From: Numida meleagris
Lineage: Eukaryota; Chordata; Aves; Galliformes; Numididae
NCBI RefSeq assembly: GCF_002078875.1
Contig: NC_034438.1
Location: 65,735,404 to 65,799,403 of the forward strand
Length of the DNA stretch: 64,000 nucleotides
Direction: 5' to 3'
Position 1 is the stretch's first letter, and the number at the start of each line of letters is the position of its first letter. This document shows positions 51,101-63,265 of the stretch, piece by piece. The notes below the pieces were generated by a model, which did not search any database, was not told the origin of the DNA, and saw only the letters and a list, made by a program, of their open reading frames with translations. A program made the position numbers and the translations under genes.

Positions 51101-52987
51101 GTACTGTCTGCATTGCAGACACTTTACCAAGAACAGTAAATTTTGCCCCTAGTGTGGTGGTTTTAATGATGCCTGGAGCCCTAAGCATGCTGTATGCTTT
51201 CAGATGAATTTTGCCCTATGCAGAATAATGGGGCCAATACAGTAAAAACTTCTAACTAATTTCCTGTAGCATGCATATTTTTATTTAAAAAAAAAAAGTC
51301 AATTTCTTCCATCCTGTTTCCTAGTAAAGACTTCTTTGTTCTGTCTCTACCAGGCTACAAGAGCAGCTAGCAGCGGCTCCTTTAAACAACTTAGCTGAAG
51401 TTTTTGTACCTTTCTTTTCTCAGCAGAGTCAGTGGTTCCCATGGAAACTCCAGGCACAACAATGTGGAGCCCCCAGGAGCTCCACTGCAGCCCCAGCACT
51501 GTGTCTGGCTCTGTGGTCCTATCATAAATGTGTGAGGGCTGATGCTGGGAACGCTCATGCTGGACAGTTAGAGAGCAAGAAAGCGATGGCAGGCTGGAGA
51601 TAAAGCTGCACACAGACCCACACATTCCTGTCTAGTTTGGTGGAACCACTTAAGGCAGGCTGCTATAATGTATGGCTTTTTCCTCATTATCCCATGTGTT
51701 CTTGTAATTTATTTTAAGAAAAAGGATATTTTCCTCATTTCCATAGCAACAGCCATTAGAGAAACAGAGTTTCACTCAGTCTTTATTACTGCTGATTGCA
51801 GCCAAAAAGCTTCTTTTGTAACTAACATTTACGGGGAAGTCTCCTGTCTTCAGTCCCTATTACTGTGTTTCTTGTGTGCTACGGAGACTGTTCAATGAGA
51901 CCTCTTCCTTCTAGCTATGATATTACCCCATCAAAATTAAAAAAAAAAAAATTGAATATGTCCAATTTTTGATGTAAACAATCTTAGCGATGCGATCCTC
52001 AGTTTTACTACTGCAAAGACATCGGCACAATCTAATTCAGCTGTCAGTCTCAAGCTGACAGATGTGTCTGTGTCCCAGGAGCAAACTCACATTTCAGGTT
52101 CTTCAGCTTCCCTGTCTGATTTACAGTTTACCCATCTTCATGCTCTTCACAAGAGCTGGGTCATAGCCAGATGGTTCAGTGCACTCCTCGTTGGTGTGAG
52201 TTCATAGACACTGGGTTTCCATTTCATACTAAGAACAGGTGAACCTGGGGCACAGCACCTCTGGAGTACCTGAGGACTATGGCACCAGGATTCGCGCTGT
52301 CTTGGTCATGTGTGGTTTATGCCAGGTTTTTGTCACGGACTCCTCCAGGGTTCACAGTGCCATCCCTGCGACAATGGCATCAGCTGACAGTACAAGGCAT
52401 GCTCTCTTTAATCCCAGTCCCTTCAGCAAACTTTGTATTATTCAGAGATTTATCTGCAGATTAATCTGGTGAGAATGATTGACATTGTTTGTAACATAAA
52501 CAATGAAACTCTAACCACTGGGCAAAATTCTGAAAAGCATAACTGGGAATGATAGACAGAAACACTCCGGAAAATGCACCCACAAAAACATGGGAAGAAA
52601 GCAGAGAGAAGACCAGGCATCACCATTCTTGTTTGCTATTATTTACATTGTGGGTAATGCATAGGAACTCCAGGCATGGACAGGGATTCCACAGTGATCA
52701 GTGCTGCACTGACAAGGGACATACATGCAACCTTTGCTGTTTGTAGTGCTTCTCTATGACTTTCAAAACATTAAGACTTCAGGAAGATAGCCAAAACCAA
52801 CAATTGGTTTCTGGAACAATTTTTTCCAGACACACATCCTTAACCAGACACCTATCTCGACTCTTAATAGGTGCAGGAATCTGCCTACTCTGTGAAAATG
52901 AGGTGATGCCTTCATCACGGCCAGGAGCCAGCTTGAAAATTATTGTCTCTGTGAGTATTAAATTATTTCAACCCAAAGAATAAAATG
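48178..52987. other. Intergenic, nothing recognised
   Basis: No gene or transposon family seen by eye. A-runs at 51286-51297 and 51939-51951. Open frames up to 100 codons on both strands lack motifs. Confidence 0.5.
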
Positions 52988-53004
52988 GAGAGAGAGAGAG
53001 AGAG
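52988..53004. repeat. (GA)n microsatellite
   Basis: Seventeen bases of alternating G and A. Confidence 0.95.
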
Positions 53005-54696
53005 TGTTGTGATCTGAATTCCTTTTGATTTGAATGCCAGATTTTATCTGCTAATATTCTCCAACAGCAAATAGGCCTGCCTTTAATTAAAGCAAAAGCT
53101 GAGACTGTAGTGTAACTACTGGACTACAGACCCTGAGACTTTGAGTCAACCACCACACGTTACAGGAGTCATAGATAGCATTGCCAGTAGTGTTTGTGAG
53201 ATCTGCTCTGCCAGGTACTGCACACACTGCATTGAGCAATAGTCCCATCCCTAAAGAGCTCAGTACTTAGCTGTGAAAGACCATTTGGAAAGGGTAATAA
53301 CTATGCTATAGCTACATATTTTTATCAATAATAAAACTTAGTTTAAGCCCAAATGTATGTATTGTAAACTAAGACCCAGATTCATATTACCTATGTCTCA
53401 TCACATACAAGACAAGTATCTATTCTAAGTGAGCCAGTAATGGAGTAATAGTAAACAGAGTAAGGAAGGGATACATCTACATAAGGGCATACCATGCAAG
53501 TGAAATAAGTGTGAATAATCCCTCTTTTAAGGAGTAATTGGTAAGAGTAATTTGAAATAGATGCTACCTCTATGATAGCCAGGCAGGATGGGATGACACA
53601 CTCTGACTTCCCTGAGGTCATGCAGGAAGTTAATGCTGGGTACAACCCAGAGCCCTCAGCTCAATACCTGTGCATCACATGTCTATCTTCATTCATGCCC
53701 TGGTTTCAGTGTTTCAGTTCCATCCTGATCCAACAGAAACTTGAAGTTGTAGATGATGTGAACTAAGAAGAATACAGTATCTGATATAAAATGTTCATAA
53801 TCTTTACAATAGTTTAGTCAGGGAAAATTTCAGGGGATTCGTTTTCATCTAAACTATAGTAAGTGTCACTAAGTATCTACCTGCTGTGAAATACAATTTA
53901 AAGAAGGACAGGTATTCAGGCAGGAAACCCAAGGTGCACAAAGGAACTTTGAATAGCTTTTTTAATTTAGGGATTAAAACTGGTTATTGTTCCTCTCTAC
54001 TGCTCTCATCATTCCATGCTTACTAAAATATTTCTAACTGATATTCAGTCTGTTATTTCTGGCAATCCTTCTCCGTCCTCTGACAGTAAGAGTTCATCTG
54101 CAATTGTTGGAGTTAGTGTAGGTCAGCACCAGGCTGGTGTTTGATTTAGCACATAGCCAGAGTTGTGTCATTCCCCTCCTCTTCTGGTGAACACGGCAGC
54201 TGCTGGTATCAGAGGCACAGGGAATGACATCCAGATCATGCATGTTAACCTCTGATGATGATCTTACAGTACAAACAGAAAAGATAAGGTTGTTCACTGT
54301 CTCCAGTTCTCTGACACAAGGATTGCTAATGAGGTGTTCCCACAACCCCTGATGGCTTTCATGTCCTTCAGACAGTGGTCATCGTCAGCCTGTCACAAAC
54401 CCCTGTTTCCTGTTGTGCTAAACAGAGCACAGAGGGCATCTCCGTCCTCATGCGTGGGAGAAACTAATGGATTCTGATATAGGTGGAGATTTTCCACGCT
54501 GTTGATACTGAAATTGATTGGTCGCAAAGCGCTAATGTCATTACCTAAATCGTATCATTACCTAACTCATGTCATTGGCTTCCCTAGGATGAGAGGTGGT
54601 ACTGAAAGTTAGGATCCCTGCAAGGAGTGCAGATAATCATTACCCATTTACTGGGCATGCAGGTGTACTGGACAGAGCTCTGTGGCTGTGCAGACA
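53005..54696. other. Intergenic, nothing recognised
   Basis: Single-copy-looking sequence. No gene, RNA gene or repeat identified. Confidence 0.5.
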
Positions 54697-54996
54697 CAGC
54701 CATGTGAGACATCTCCAAATGTGACAGCAGTTTTCCAGCTTGCCTCATTCCAGAGGTAGCCAGTGAGTTTCCCACATTTTTCCCATGCCAGGGAGTCTCG
54801 TTTCAAAAGCTTAATGCAGAGAAAATGCAGAAGTTGCATAGGTAGTGACAGCTTTTCAAACTGTGTTTTCATGCAGTCTCCCTGCCCCAAGGTGAGAAAG
54901 AATACGGAGAAGCTGGTGAAAAGATGCCCAGTGCACTGCACCGCTGGAATAGTCAGCTTTCTAGACAGCACAAAACCAGCAAAGGGTACTCTTACT
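54697..54996. repeat. 300-bp direct repeat, copy 1
   Basis: Matches 56565-56864 over exactly 300 positions with no indel and about seven substitutions by eye (about 98% identity). Similarity stops sharply at both ends (CAGCCATGTGAGACATC on the left, GGGTACTCTTACT on the right). An open minus-strand frame spans most of both copies (contains MKTQFEKLSLPMQLLHFLC), but I recognise no protein family. Confidence 0.95.
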
Positions 54997-55689
54997 GGCA
55001 GGAAATGTCATTTTTTATCAGCATGCCCCAGCAGATGAGTAATACACTGTGCTTTCAATAATCCCAAATGATCTCAAAGAATTTCTGTGGGTATTATCTT
55101 CATCTGGGCACTTCCATATCTATGGAACAGCATGTTATGATGATGAATCTTTCTTGCACAGTTATTCTTCAGGAAATAAAGAGCAGCTATGACTCAAGGT
55201 TGAGGATCAGTGACAGGATGCCCTGTATCTTTCATTGTTTATGAACCCTCACTCTGTTTTTTTCTTCCATATTGTACACAGGTTTTATGTCACTGGTATC
55301 TGGGCTAGAAAACAGCATGTTTGTAAATATTTTTTTGTTTTGCTTTCAGTAACTACTCTTACTACAGTGATTATAAGCACGTGTTTTCTGCTACCTTTTA
55401 AAAGGCCTAAGAGATCCTTCCATTTTCTGCAGATTTTCCCAGGATGTCCAAGCCCAGGCACACACCTTTGCAGGATCTGTTATCTCTCTGTGCCCCAACT
55501 TCTGCAGCTGTTATATATCCCATGAGTATGACTTAAAGAGAGACTATTCACAAGCTGTTCAAGTGTTCACCTTCTTTTTCCTTTGAGTGTTGCTGCTTCC
55601 TGGCCAGCCTTTCCTGATCAGATCTGTATCTGTTCTCAGAACTAGAATTTCTCCAGATATACACATTATGTTGGAAAACCAACCAGATA
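54997..55689. other. Intergenic spacer
   Basis: Unique sequence between the first 300-bp repeat and a Galluhop copy. No feature recognised. Confidence 0.55.
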
Positions 55690-56066
55690 CACGAGGGCTG
55701 CTCAAAAAGTAATGCCTTCTGTTTTATGATGTTGGCCCATGACATCAGAGGGGGATGGTGGTGGTGTAGCAGTAAGTGTTGAGCCTTCCAACCAGTATCC
55801 CATCACATTTTGTTGCCATGTGACTGATGGCAGCAGAGGGGCAGTCTGAGAGAATGGTGTCTGACATGGATGTGTGGATGAAGCAAAGGTTTGTCACTGC
55901 ATTCCTCCATGCAGAAAAAATGGTACCCACTGACATTCATTGACGCTTGCATAAACAATGTTTATGGAGACCAAACAGTGGGTGTGAGCACAGTGAGTGC
56001 TGGACTGCACAGGCAAAATTTTCCTCGCAATTATACCCTCATAGCAGCTGTGAAACAGTGAGTTTT
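55690..56066 (+). mobile_element. Galluhop/Mariner1_GG element, internally deleted and 3'-truncated
   Basis: Starts next to a TA (55688-55689) with the left terminal repeat GAGGGCTGCTCAAAAAGTAA, then GTTTTATGATGTTGGCCCA. The transposase start is preserved in parts (ATGGTACCCACTGACATTC, GTTTATGGAGACCAAACAG). After GTGAGCACAGTGAG it jumps to GGACTGCACAGGCAAAATTT, the same deletion as in the 47560 copy, and fades after GCAGCTGTGAAACAGTGAG. No right terminal repeat is found. Confidence 0.9.
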
Positions 56067-56564
56067 GCTGGCTTAAAGATTGACGTATTAGCTTTGGAGT
56101 TTTCTTGCACCTTTTCATCCAGTCGGTAATTATAAGGGGCATAAAAAACAGACCTTTGGGGAGGGGCCATGTAAGCCTGTGAATACTTAACTGTAAGGGG
56201 TACTCTTAACACTTAATCATAGGAAGAGATGGAAAAGATTTTCTGAAGCCTGGTAGAGTACAAATGCAGGGACAATTTTGATCAGCAAATTGCTAACTCT
56301 GAAAAAATCACCAAAATCAGCAGAAAACAAAGTAGAAAAATAAGAGAAGTTTGGCTCCTATATGATCATTCTGATCTCAGGGAACATGGTTGACTCTCAT
56401 CCCTTCCACACTTAGAAGTCCATGCTGTGACTGGACTCTGAATCTATTGTGTTCGCCCATATTGTACTACCTTCACCTAAGATATTATGTCAACAGACCA
56501 GACATTCCATGCTTTTCATTTGTCTTCTTCAGAAATCATGTTGAACAAGACTGATCAGTTTGAG
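56067..56564. other. Intergenic spacer
   Basis: No gene or repeat recognised. It contains GGGGTACTCTTA near 56197-56208, resembling the right edge of the 300-bp repeat. Confidence 0.5.
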
Positions 56565-56864
56565 CAGCCATGTGAGACATCTCCAAATGTGACAGCAGAT
56601 TGCCAGCTTGCCTCATTCCAGAGGTAGCCAGTGAGTTTCCCACATTTTTCCCATGCCAGGGAGTCTCGTTTCAAAAGCTTAATGCAGAGAAAATGCAGAA
56701 GTTGCATAGGTAGTGACAGCTTTTCAAACTGTGTTTTCATGCAGTCTCCCTGCCCCAAGATGAGAAAGAATATGGGGAAGCTGGTGAAAAGATGTCCAGT
56801 GCACTGCACTGCTGGAATAGTCAGCTTTCTAGACAGCACAAAACCAGCAAAGGGTACTCTTACT
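56565..56864. repeat. 300-bp direct repeat, copy 2
   Basis: Second copy of the unit at 54697-54996, same orientation, offset 1868 bp. The few differences include GATTGCC for GTTTTCC near the left end and several C/T or G/A changes near the right end, mostly transition-type. Confidence 0.95.
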
Positions 56865-58859
56865 ACGTTCAGACAGTAGTTTACTTTATGATTACCTGAG
56901 TTTTGTTCCTGTTAAAATCATTGATGTTTGTTTACAGGAGACAGCACAAAACTCAGACTGTAGAAAGTTCTTTCTTCGGACAGTTTCCAAGCTGTAGTTT
57001 CCCAAATACACTATGCTACAGATTGTTTAAACTTTGTATTTGAGAGATGAAAGCAGCTAAATATATCTGCATATATGTTGCCTTATTTTATCTAAAAAGT
57101 AACAAATTGGGTCACAAAAATAATGACCTGGCTTAAAAACGATGAACTTCTTTTTTTCTTTTCTTACTAAAACAGATGAGTATCTAGCTGCGTTCGGAGG
57201 TTTTAATCTTATTTTGAACTCTTGACCATATGCGAATGCAGCTCGAAAAGTTCAGGCTTCCCTCTGTCATTAAGAATATCACATTTGTGGGAAAATATCT
57301 GAAGAAAAAAACATTACGCTAGGAGGAAAAACACGGCAAGAAATCCCCAAATTTCTCCTCAATCACTGGTAATTATTGTTCATTGTAATGTGTTTGCTAC
57401 ATAAAATCAGCTTGGTAATTTACAGTTTGGATCCAATTTTATCCCTCTGTGTTATTTGCCTGATAATTCCAGCCAGTTGCACCAGATTTCACCTTCTAAC
57501 AAAATCTAATTACCCCGGCTTCCATTCAGAGAAGGTCTTTAGTGTAAAGCCAGTTCTATGGATAGCAGTGAATCTGCCTTTATGCTTACAGATACCTATA
57601 TTGTTTAAATTAAGCCACTCTTTTTCTTTTCTTTCTATTCCCACAAGGGAATGGCCAATTAAATAGAGAAGTGTAGAAAACTTCCTTATTCACATTATGC
57701 TAGAGGCTGTACTTGTTTATGGCTCATTTTCTCAATCACTACGTGTGAAGGACAAAAAAAGCATCATCTAATATGTACAACAATGATTGATAGGCAGAGC
57801 TGGTAACCTTAGAAGAGGATTTTCTGAAATATCTCTCTATTTTCAACCTATCTCATGTTGAAATCAAGGAAAGTTTAACAATGGTGAACATGAGCATTTT
57901 TACATCCTATTACCAAATGCCTTTAAAAATCCATTCTGCATCAGATCTTTGGTGTTATTTGTCCTTGTCTACTTGCACAGGATACTACATGAAGTAGTAT
58001 CTTGGAGCAATGGCAGCTTTAAAACTGAACTGTTTCAGTCTATGAAAGGTAGACTTCCAGTCAATGCAAATGTATTAGTTCACGTGGGCCAGCAAGGCTG
58101 GTTCACCAAGCAGTGCAAAAAGTCATCTTGTGGAAACTTCTACTCAAGTCAGACCTGAGTGGCAAAGCTTAAACTGAAGATCTCCTGTTTTGTGTCTGGA
58201 GCCAGCTTTAAGGGAAACCACTCTGCTGATAGCATGTAATAAGTTCTTAGGCTTTCCTCTGAAATTTCTGGTGCTGAACATTTAAAAAAGTGTGGCTCAC
58301 TTCGTCTCATTATGTCTCAACTCATCTCAACTGCTATATAAAAATAATGCTTCTTCCCCAGTCCTCCTTTGATGTTCCTATGCTTGAGAATTAATTGGTG
58401 GGTGCCAAGTATGCATAAAACAAGCAGTGTTTACTCCCTACAGGACAAGGAATTCAAGCTCCTGACAGTGAAGCAAAGCAGATAGACAAAAAACAAAAAC
58501 AAAAACAAAAACTTGTCTAGCACATGCTGAAATCCAGAAACCTGGATTCCTCATCTGCCCAGCATTCCACACTTCTTTGTTGTCATGTACTTAGCTACAA
58601 TGGGAAAAAAAATACTGTTTTTTTGCTGAAGCCAGTTTTCCGAATTGTACTTACTGAGTCTCTTGAACATTAATCATGAACAGAGGTGGAAAATTATGCC
58701 AGATTTATAAGGTGGGCTGCTTAACACACCCACTGGGGCAGAAGGCTGCAGGTAGAGATGGAGCACTAAAAGCCATGTTCACCTCTGTCATCAAAAGACT
58801 CATTACACAGACTGCTTCTCTTTGTCCACAATACAACTACATTCCCTGGGGATAAGGTC
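56865..58859. other. Intergenic, only simple repeats
   Basis: A (CAAAAA)n patch lies at 58487-58511. No gene recognised. Confidence 0.5.
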
Positions 58860-59082
58860 AGTGGCTCTATGTCCAGGTGGAGGCTGGTCATCAGTGGAGG
58901 CCCTGGCACAGCTGCCCAGAGAAGCTGTGGGTACCCCAACCCTGGACGTGCTCCAGGCCAGGTTGGATGGAGCCTTGTCTGACCTGACCTGGTGGGTGGC
59001 AGCGCTGCCCACAGCAGGTGCTTGGGTCTGGGTGGGCTTTAGGATCCTTTCCAACCCATCCATTCTATGATTCTTTGATTCG
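58860..59082 (+). mobile_element. CR1 LINE 3' end, internally deleted
   Basis: The end of ORF2 reads in one open frame, LAQLPREAVGTPTLDVLQAR then LDGALSDL, followed by the tail TTTCCAACCCATCCATTCTA and TGATTCTTTGATTC. Upstream, GTCCAGGTGGAGGCTGGTCA resembles a more N-terminal ORF2 part (RWRPVTS), suggesting an internal deletion. Diverged and inactive. Confidence 0.88.
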
Positions 59083-61352
59083 GTGACATTACATCAAGCT
59101 AGCTGTTGCACTGTGAGGGTTTGTGAATGAAAAACTGCTCTTGTTTCTTAAATAAATACGGAGGAAACAAGTTATAGAAATGTGTGTATTTTGTGGGGCA
59201 GGGTGGTTACAAACCATTTGGCTGAGAATACCCTGGGGGAGCATGTGAGGTCATGAGAGAAGGAGATTAATTGGCCTTGCCTCTCAGTTTGTTTTAACAG
59301 ATTCAGTTTACACTTGTTGGACTGTGGCATGTTTGTACAAAACTAGCATGTTTGCCAAGAACTCCTTTATGGAGAGAATAAAAGTCATTCCTGGAACATC
59401 AAAAACTATCAGTCACAAGAATGACCACATACCACAGAGTTGAAAACAACTGTTCACTTCAACCATTCCTCTTTTCCTCAACCTTGAACAGATTAAAGAA
59501 GAATACAGAAAATAATTATTTAGAAAAAGGAAGAAATAGACATGGAGCCCTTGCACTTGAGATACACCACGATGCTTTAGACAGCACCCATGGCATGGAA
59601 GTGTTTGGACCTGAAGCACCAAACACCCCCTGGCCCAGAGTCTGCCCATAGCTGCAGCATCACATCCTAACCTGGTGGCACTGCTTGGTACCAAAAGCAT
59701 CATGCACGGCCGCTCAGCATCGCTGGCAGTGAGCAGGGCTTAATGCCTGAGGCATCAGAAGGGGATTCACTGAGAACCACGAGACAGGCTTAAAAGTCCC
59801 ACCACAGAATAAACACTCTTCTTTCTTTATAAACCCTGTAGGTTTAAAAGCCCAGGCTGCATTTAAGACACTTCTTAGTCTGAAGTCTTGAGAGCTAGAA
59901 ATGTCTAAATAGAAATTGTGATTCTTCTTTAAACATTTGAGGATAGAATTAGAGGCCATAGGAAGTAAAAACATCTTTCCTGAGATCTAAAATGCTGCTT
60001 GTAGCATTTGTAGAAATCCAAACTGACCAAGGATGCAGTTTCTCAGACTTTTTTCTTAGCGGAGTTGTCTTTAAAAGTTCCAAAATTACCTCATTCCTCT
60101 AATCCTCTCTGCTTTCACTGCTCCTGAGTTTTATTTGTAGTGGTAGCACAGCTTGTTAGGGATCAGCTATAAAATGTGCTAGCATTTTTTTTTTGTAAAA
60201 ATAAGACTATTTTCTCTATAACTCTATTTTTTCACACACATTTCTCTGGCAGTGGTTTGCAGAGGCCTATAGGACAGTTTTTTCAGCAGTTGGTTTAGGC
60301 TGGATCACTTTCATCCTTGACTTTTGTGCAAGGAAATTAATATGAAGAGTTTATTTTCTGATGGCAAGGAGAGAAGGAATGGAGGGAGGCAATGGAAGCT
60401 GCAACACAGCCAGAAAGAGCAGATGATGTTTGCTGAGAAATTCTAATTATCTCAGAAAGAAGAGCAGAAAAATATATCTATATTGTTTAACATCTCAAGA
60501 TTAATATTAAAATATACAAATAAAGAGACAGTGACCAAGAAAGGCTTTCACAGTTTTTGTGTACAAGTATCCCACTACAGTATCTCTTAAAGCAAAGGAC
60601 ATTTTTCAGCATTTGTAGGACAAATGAATCTATACACGTGTTCCTAAAGAACTACTAATAGAGAGTCTCAAAGAAACCTCACAAAACCACAGCAGATTTA
60701 ATTAGTTAAGTGCAGAGTACTAACTCTGAAATAAGCTGCTAATGAAGAAACTGTGAGGAAGGCTGCTCTTTATTGACAGCCTCCACCTACCACGACCTCA
60801 GGATGGACTTCTCTCAAGAGCTTCCACCAGACTCAGCAGCAGAAGCCACACAGCTCTTCAAACTGCAGACCAACTCAGGTGACTACAACTATTGCTTTCT
60901 GTAGGTGATCTGGGGTCCAACTCCAACTTCCCTCTTTACAGAAAAAAAAAAAAAAGATTAAATAAATTTTCAGACTGTGGGAAATATTGAGCTAAAGACG
61001 ATCGTCTTTGACTACTTTTTTTCTCTCTCCAGAGAGAAAGAAACTGGTAGTAGCATTCATAGCACATGCTTCCCCTGTTGTTGTCTGACTTCACCTCAGC
61101 CTTAACAGCACAGATCACAAAAGGACATGGGTTACATTTTAAATCAGGGAGGCCAAAGGAAAAGTGATACTGGAGCCACAGTAGAAACATGAATAACTTC
61201 ACCATACTTACATCTGTCTGCAGAACACTGAAGATGAAGACACTTCTGTGATTCAGATCCAAAATTACAGAAAGATCTGTGTATTTATTTTTTAACTTGT
61301 CAGATAATATTTTCTGGGCAGCCCTGAGCAAGTCACCTGCAATAGTGTCTCC
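59083..61352. other. Intergenic, nothing firm
   Basis: No gene or repeat family recognised. Small palindromes lie at 60994-61009 and 61020-61039, and an A-run at about 60941-60955. Confidence 0.5.
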
Positions 61353-61377
61353 TTTTTTTTTTTTTTTTTTTTTTTTT
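61353..61377. repeat. T25 homopolymer
   Basis: The longest homopolymer in the window. No retroposon body was identified on its 3' side that would make it an inverted poly(A) tail. Confidence 0.95.
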
Positions 61378-61756
61378 CCTAATGCAGGAATAATTTATTT
61401 TACTCACAAGGTTACTTTAAGGTTAAACTAATTAATTTTCCTAAGATCATTCAAGAGTTCTTAGCTCGTCATTTAAAATTAATTAAGTGAAGCTCATTGT
61501 CAAAGAGACCTTAAGCTTGGCTTCAGCGATACAATGGTATCACTGTGGCAGCAGTGCCTGTGATGGAGTGCAGACCCCCCTGGGGCACTTAGAGCAGTGC
61601 AGAGCAGCCACTGTCTCTGGTGCTCACAGCTGCAGGGTTTGGGCATCCTGAACACTGCAACACCTAAATACTGAAAGCAGTATAGCACTGATTCTCTGAA
61701 GAAACAACAATTACTGCTCACACCCAAAGGAGTGAAAGAAATAGCCTGAACTCACA

Positions 61757-62111
61757 GAGGTGATGCACTGTCATTGTCACCACTGCTGAAATGCATCACC
61801 CACCACCTCACTATGCTCACACCCACTGGTTGGTCTCCATAAATGCTCAGCAAGTGTCAATGAATGCCAGTGGGTGGCATTTTTTCCACATGGAGGAAAG
61901 CAGTGAAATATCTTTGCTTCATCTGCACTTCCATACCAGATGCCATTCTGTCAGACTGCCCCTCTGCTGTCATCTGTCACACAGCAATAAAATGTGATGG
62001 AGTATGGGTGGGGAGGCTCAGCCCCCACCACCATACCACCAACATCATCCTCTGCTGTCGTGGGCCAACATCATAAAACAAGAGGCATTACTTTCGGAGC
62101 AGCCCTCACAC
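61757..62111 (-). mobile_element. Galluhop/Mariner1_GG 5' fragment, minus orientation
   Basis: The right side holds the terminal repeat (on the plus strand AGGCATTACTTTCGGAGCAG), preceded by TGGGCCAACATCATAAAACA. Going left it covers the 5' UTR and the start of the transposase, past the point where the other two copies are deleted (CACTGCTGAAATGCATCACC corresponds to sequence they lack). It stops near 61757 with no second terminal repeat. This is a truncated copy of the full-length type, and its frame is broken. Confidence 0.88.
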
Positions 62112-63189
62112 CAGCTATCACTGCCTGCAGTGGTCGCTTTTACTCTCACAGCCTGACCTCAGATAGCCCAGGTTGCAGCCAGTCTCCCAGTTCAAACACA
62201 CAATTTCATGGAGGTGTTTGTGGGGAAGGAGGAGAGGATGTTTTCTATTTTTTCTAATAAAACTCACTTTCTGTTTCCAGGAAGATTGCCTTACATTAGT
62301 ATGGTTCTGCTTCCTGTATGGGAAAGACAACTCCCTACATAAAATATTTCCAAAAGATTTTTGCAGTTGGCAATTTCTCAAATAGAAGGATTTCCAACTC
62401 TTCCTCTGTGTGACAACCCCCCGATCTGAATGATGTTATGATGAAGAAATGCGTTTCCTTACAATCCAGCTATATACTGTTTATCTATATTGTACCATGG
62501 AAGTAAAGTGCTTCCTGGTCCTGCAGCCCCAGGCACAAGGTCTGATAAGACCTGCTGCTGCCTTTGAATATCATTTGAAGTACAAGACTGGACTTGAACG
62601 GGAATATTTCGATAAAGCTGTTAAAGATCTTTCACAGCGTTCCACCTAATAGCAAACCAGACTTCATAGCAGCAAAGCAGACCTCATACACAGTGCCTAA
62701 CTAGGGGTTTGGGAAATTTTCTTTCTTTCTTTCTTATGTTTGTATGTTCACATTCTTTTAACTGATTAAGTTCTTGTCTTGATCTAGCACTACATTGTTT
62801 TCATCTTAATTTTTCCCATTTCTTTAAATCTTTTCACTCATTTACTTGTATCTCATTACTGCTCAGAACTTGGCATTTTTTTTTTGGAGGGGTGAGGGGT
62901 GAGGAGGGAAGCAAGACAATGAGCTATAAATATTGGTTTACAGAAAAAAAAGTACTAATAAATTTTTTTTTAATAATACAATTTTATCAGTCTTTTTAGT
63001 CCTGTGCCCTTTAGTTACCACTCTTTCCAGCTTTACTGATGGATACTGATACTAATCTTACAATGAAATATGGGTCTCTGTTGGGATCTGTCCAAAGATA
63101 CATAGATTGAGAACAACAGAGCACATCTGAATATGCCCCCCCAGCATTTTTCAGCCAATTAATTTACCTCTTGCAAACTCACTCTTCAA
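62112..63189. other. Intergenic, only simple repeats
   Basis: A (TTTC)n patch at 62718-62735 and short T and A runs at 62877-62885 and 62963-62971. No gene recognised. Confidence 0.5.
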
Positions 63190-63265
63190 AGAATCACAGA
63201 ACCACAGGATGGTAGGGTTGGAAGAGACCTCTGGAGATCCCTGAGTTCGCATTGCCCCTTGAGCC
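63190..63265 (-). mobile_element. CR1 3'-end fragment, inverted
   Basis: GAATCACAGAACCACAGGAT, then GGTTGGAAGAGACCTCTGGA and GATC match the inverted terminus of CR1. Only the last 75 or so bases are recognisable. Confidence 0.8.

Noticed and set aside
61353..61377. T25 run as an inverted poly(A) tail of a retroposed gene
   Set aside because: No coding or SINE-like sequence lies next to it in the expected orientation.
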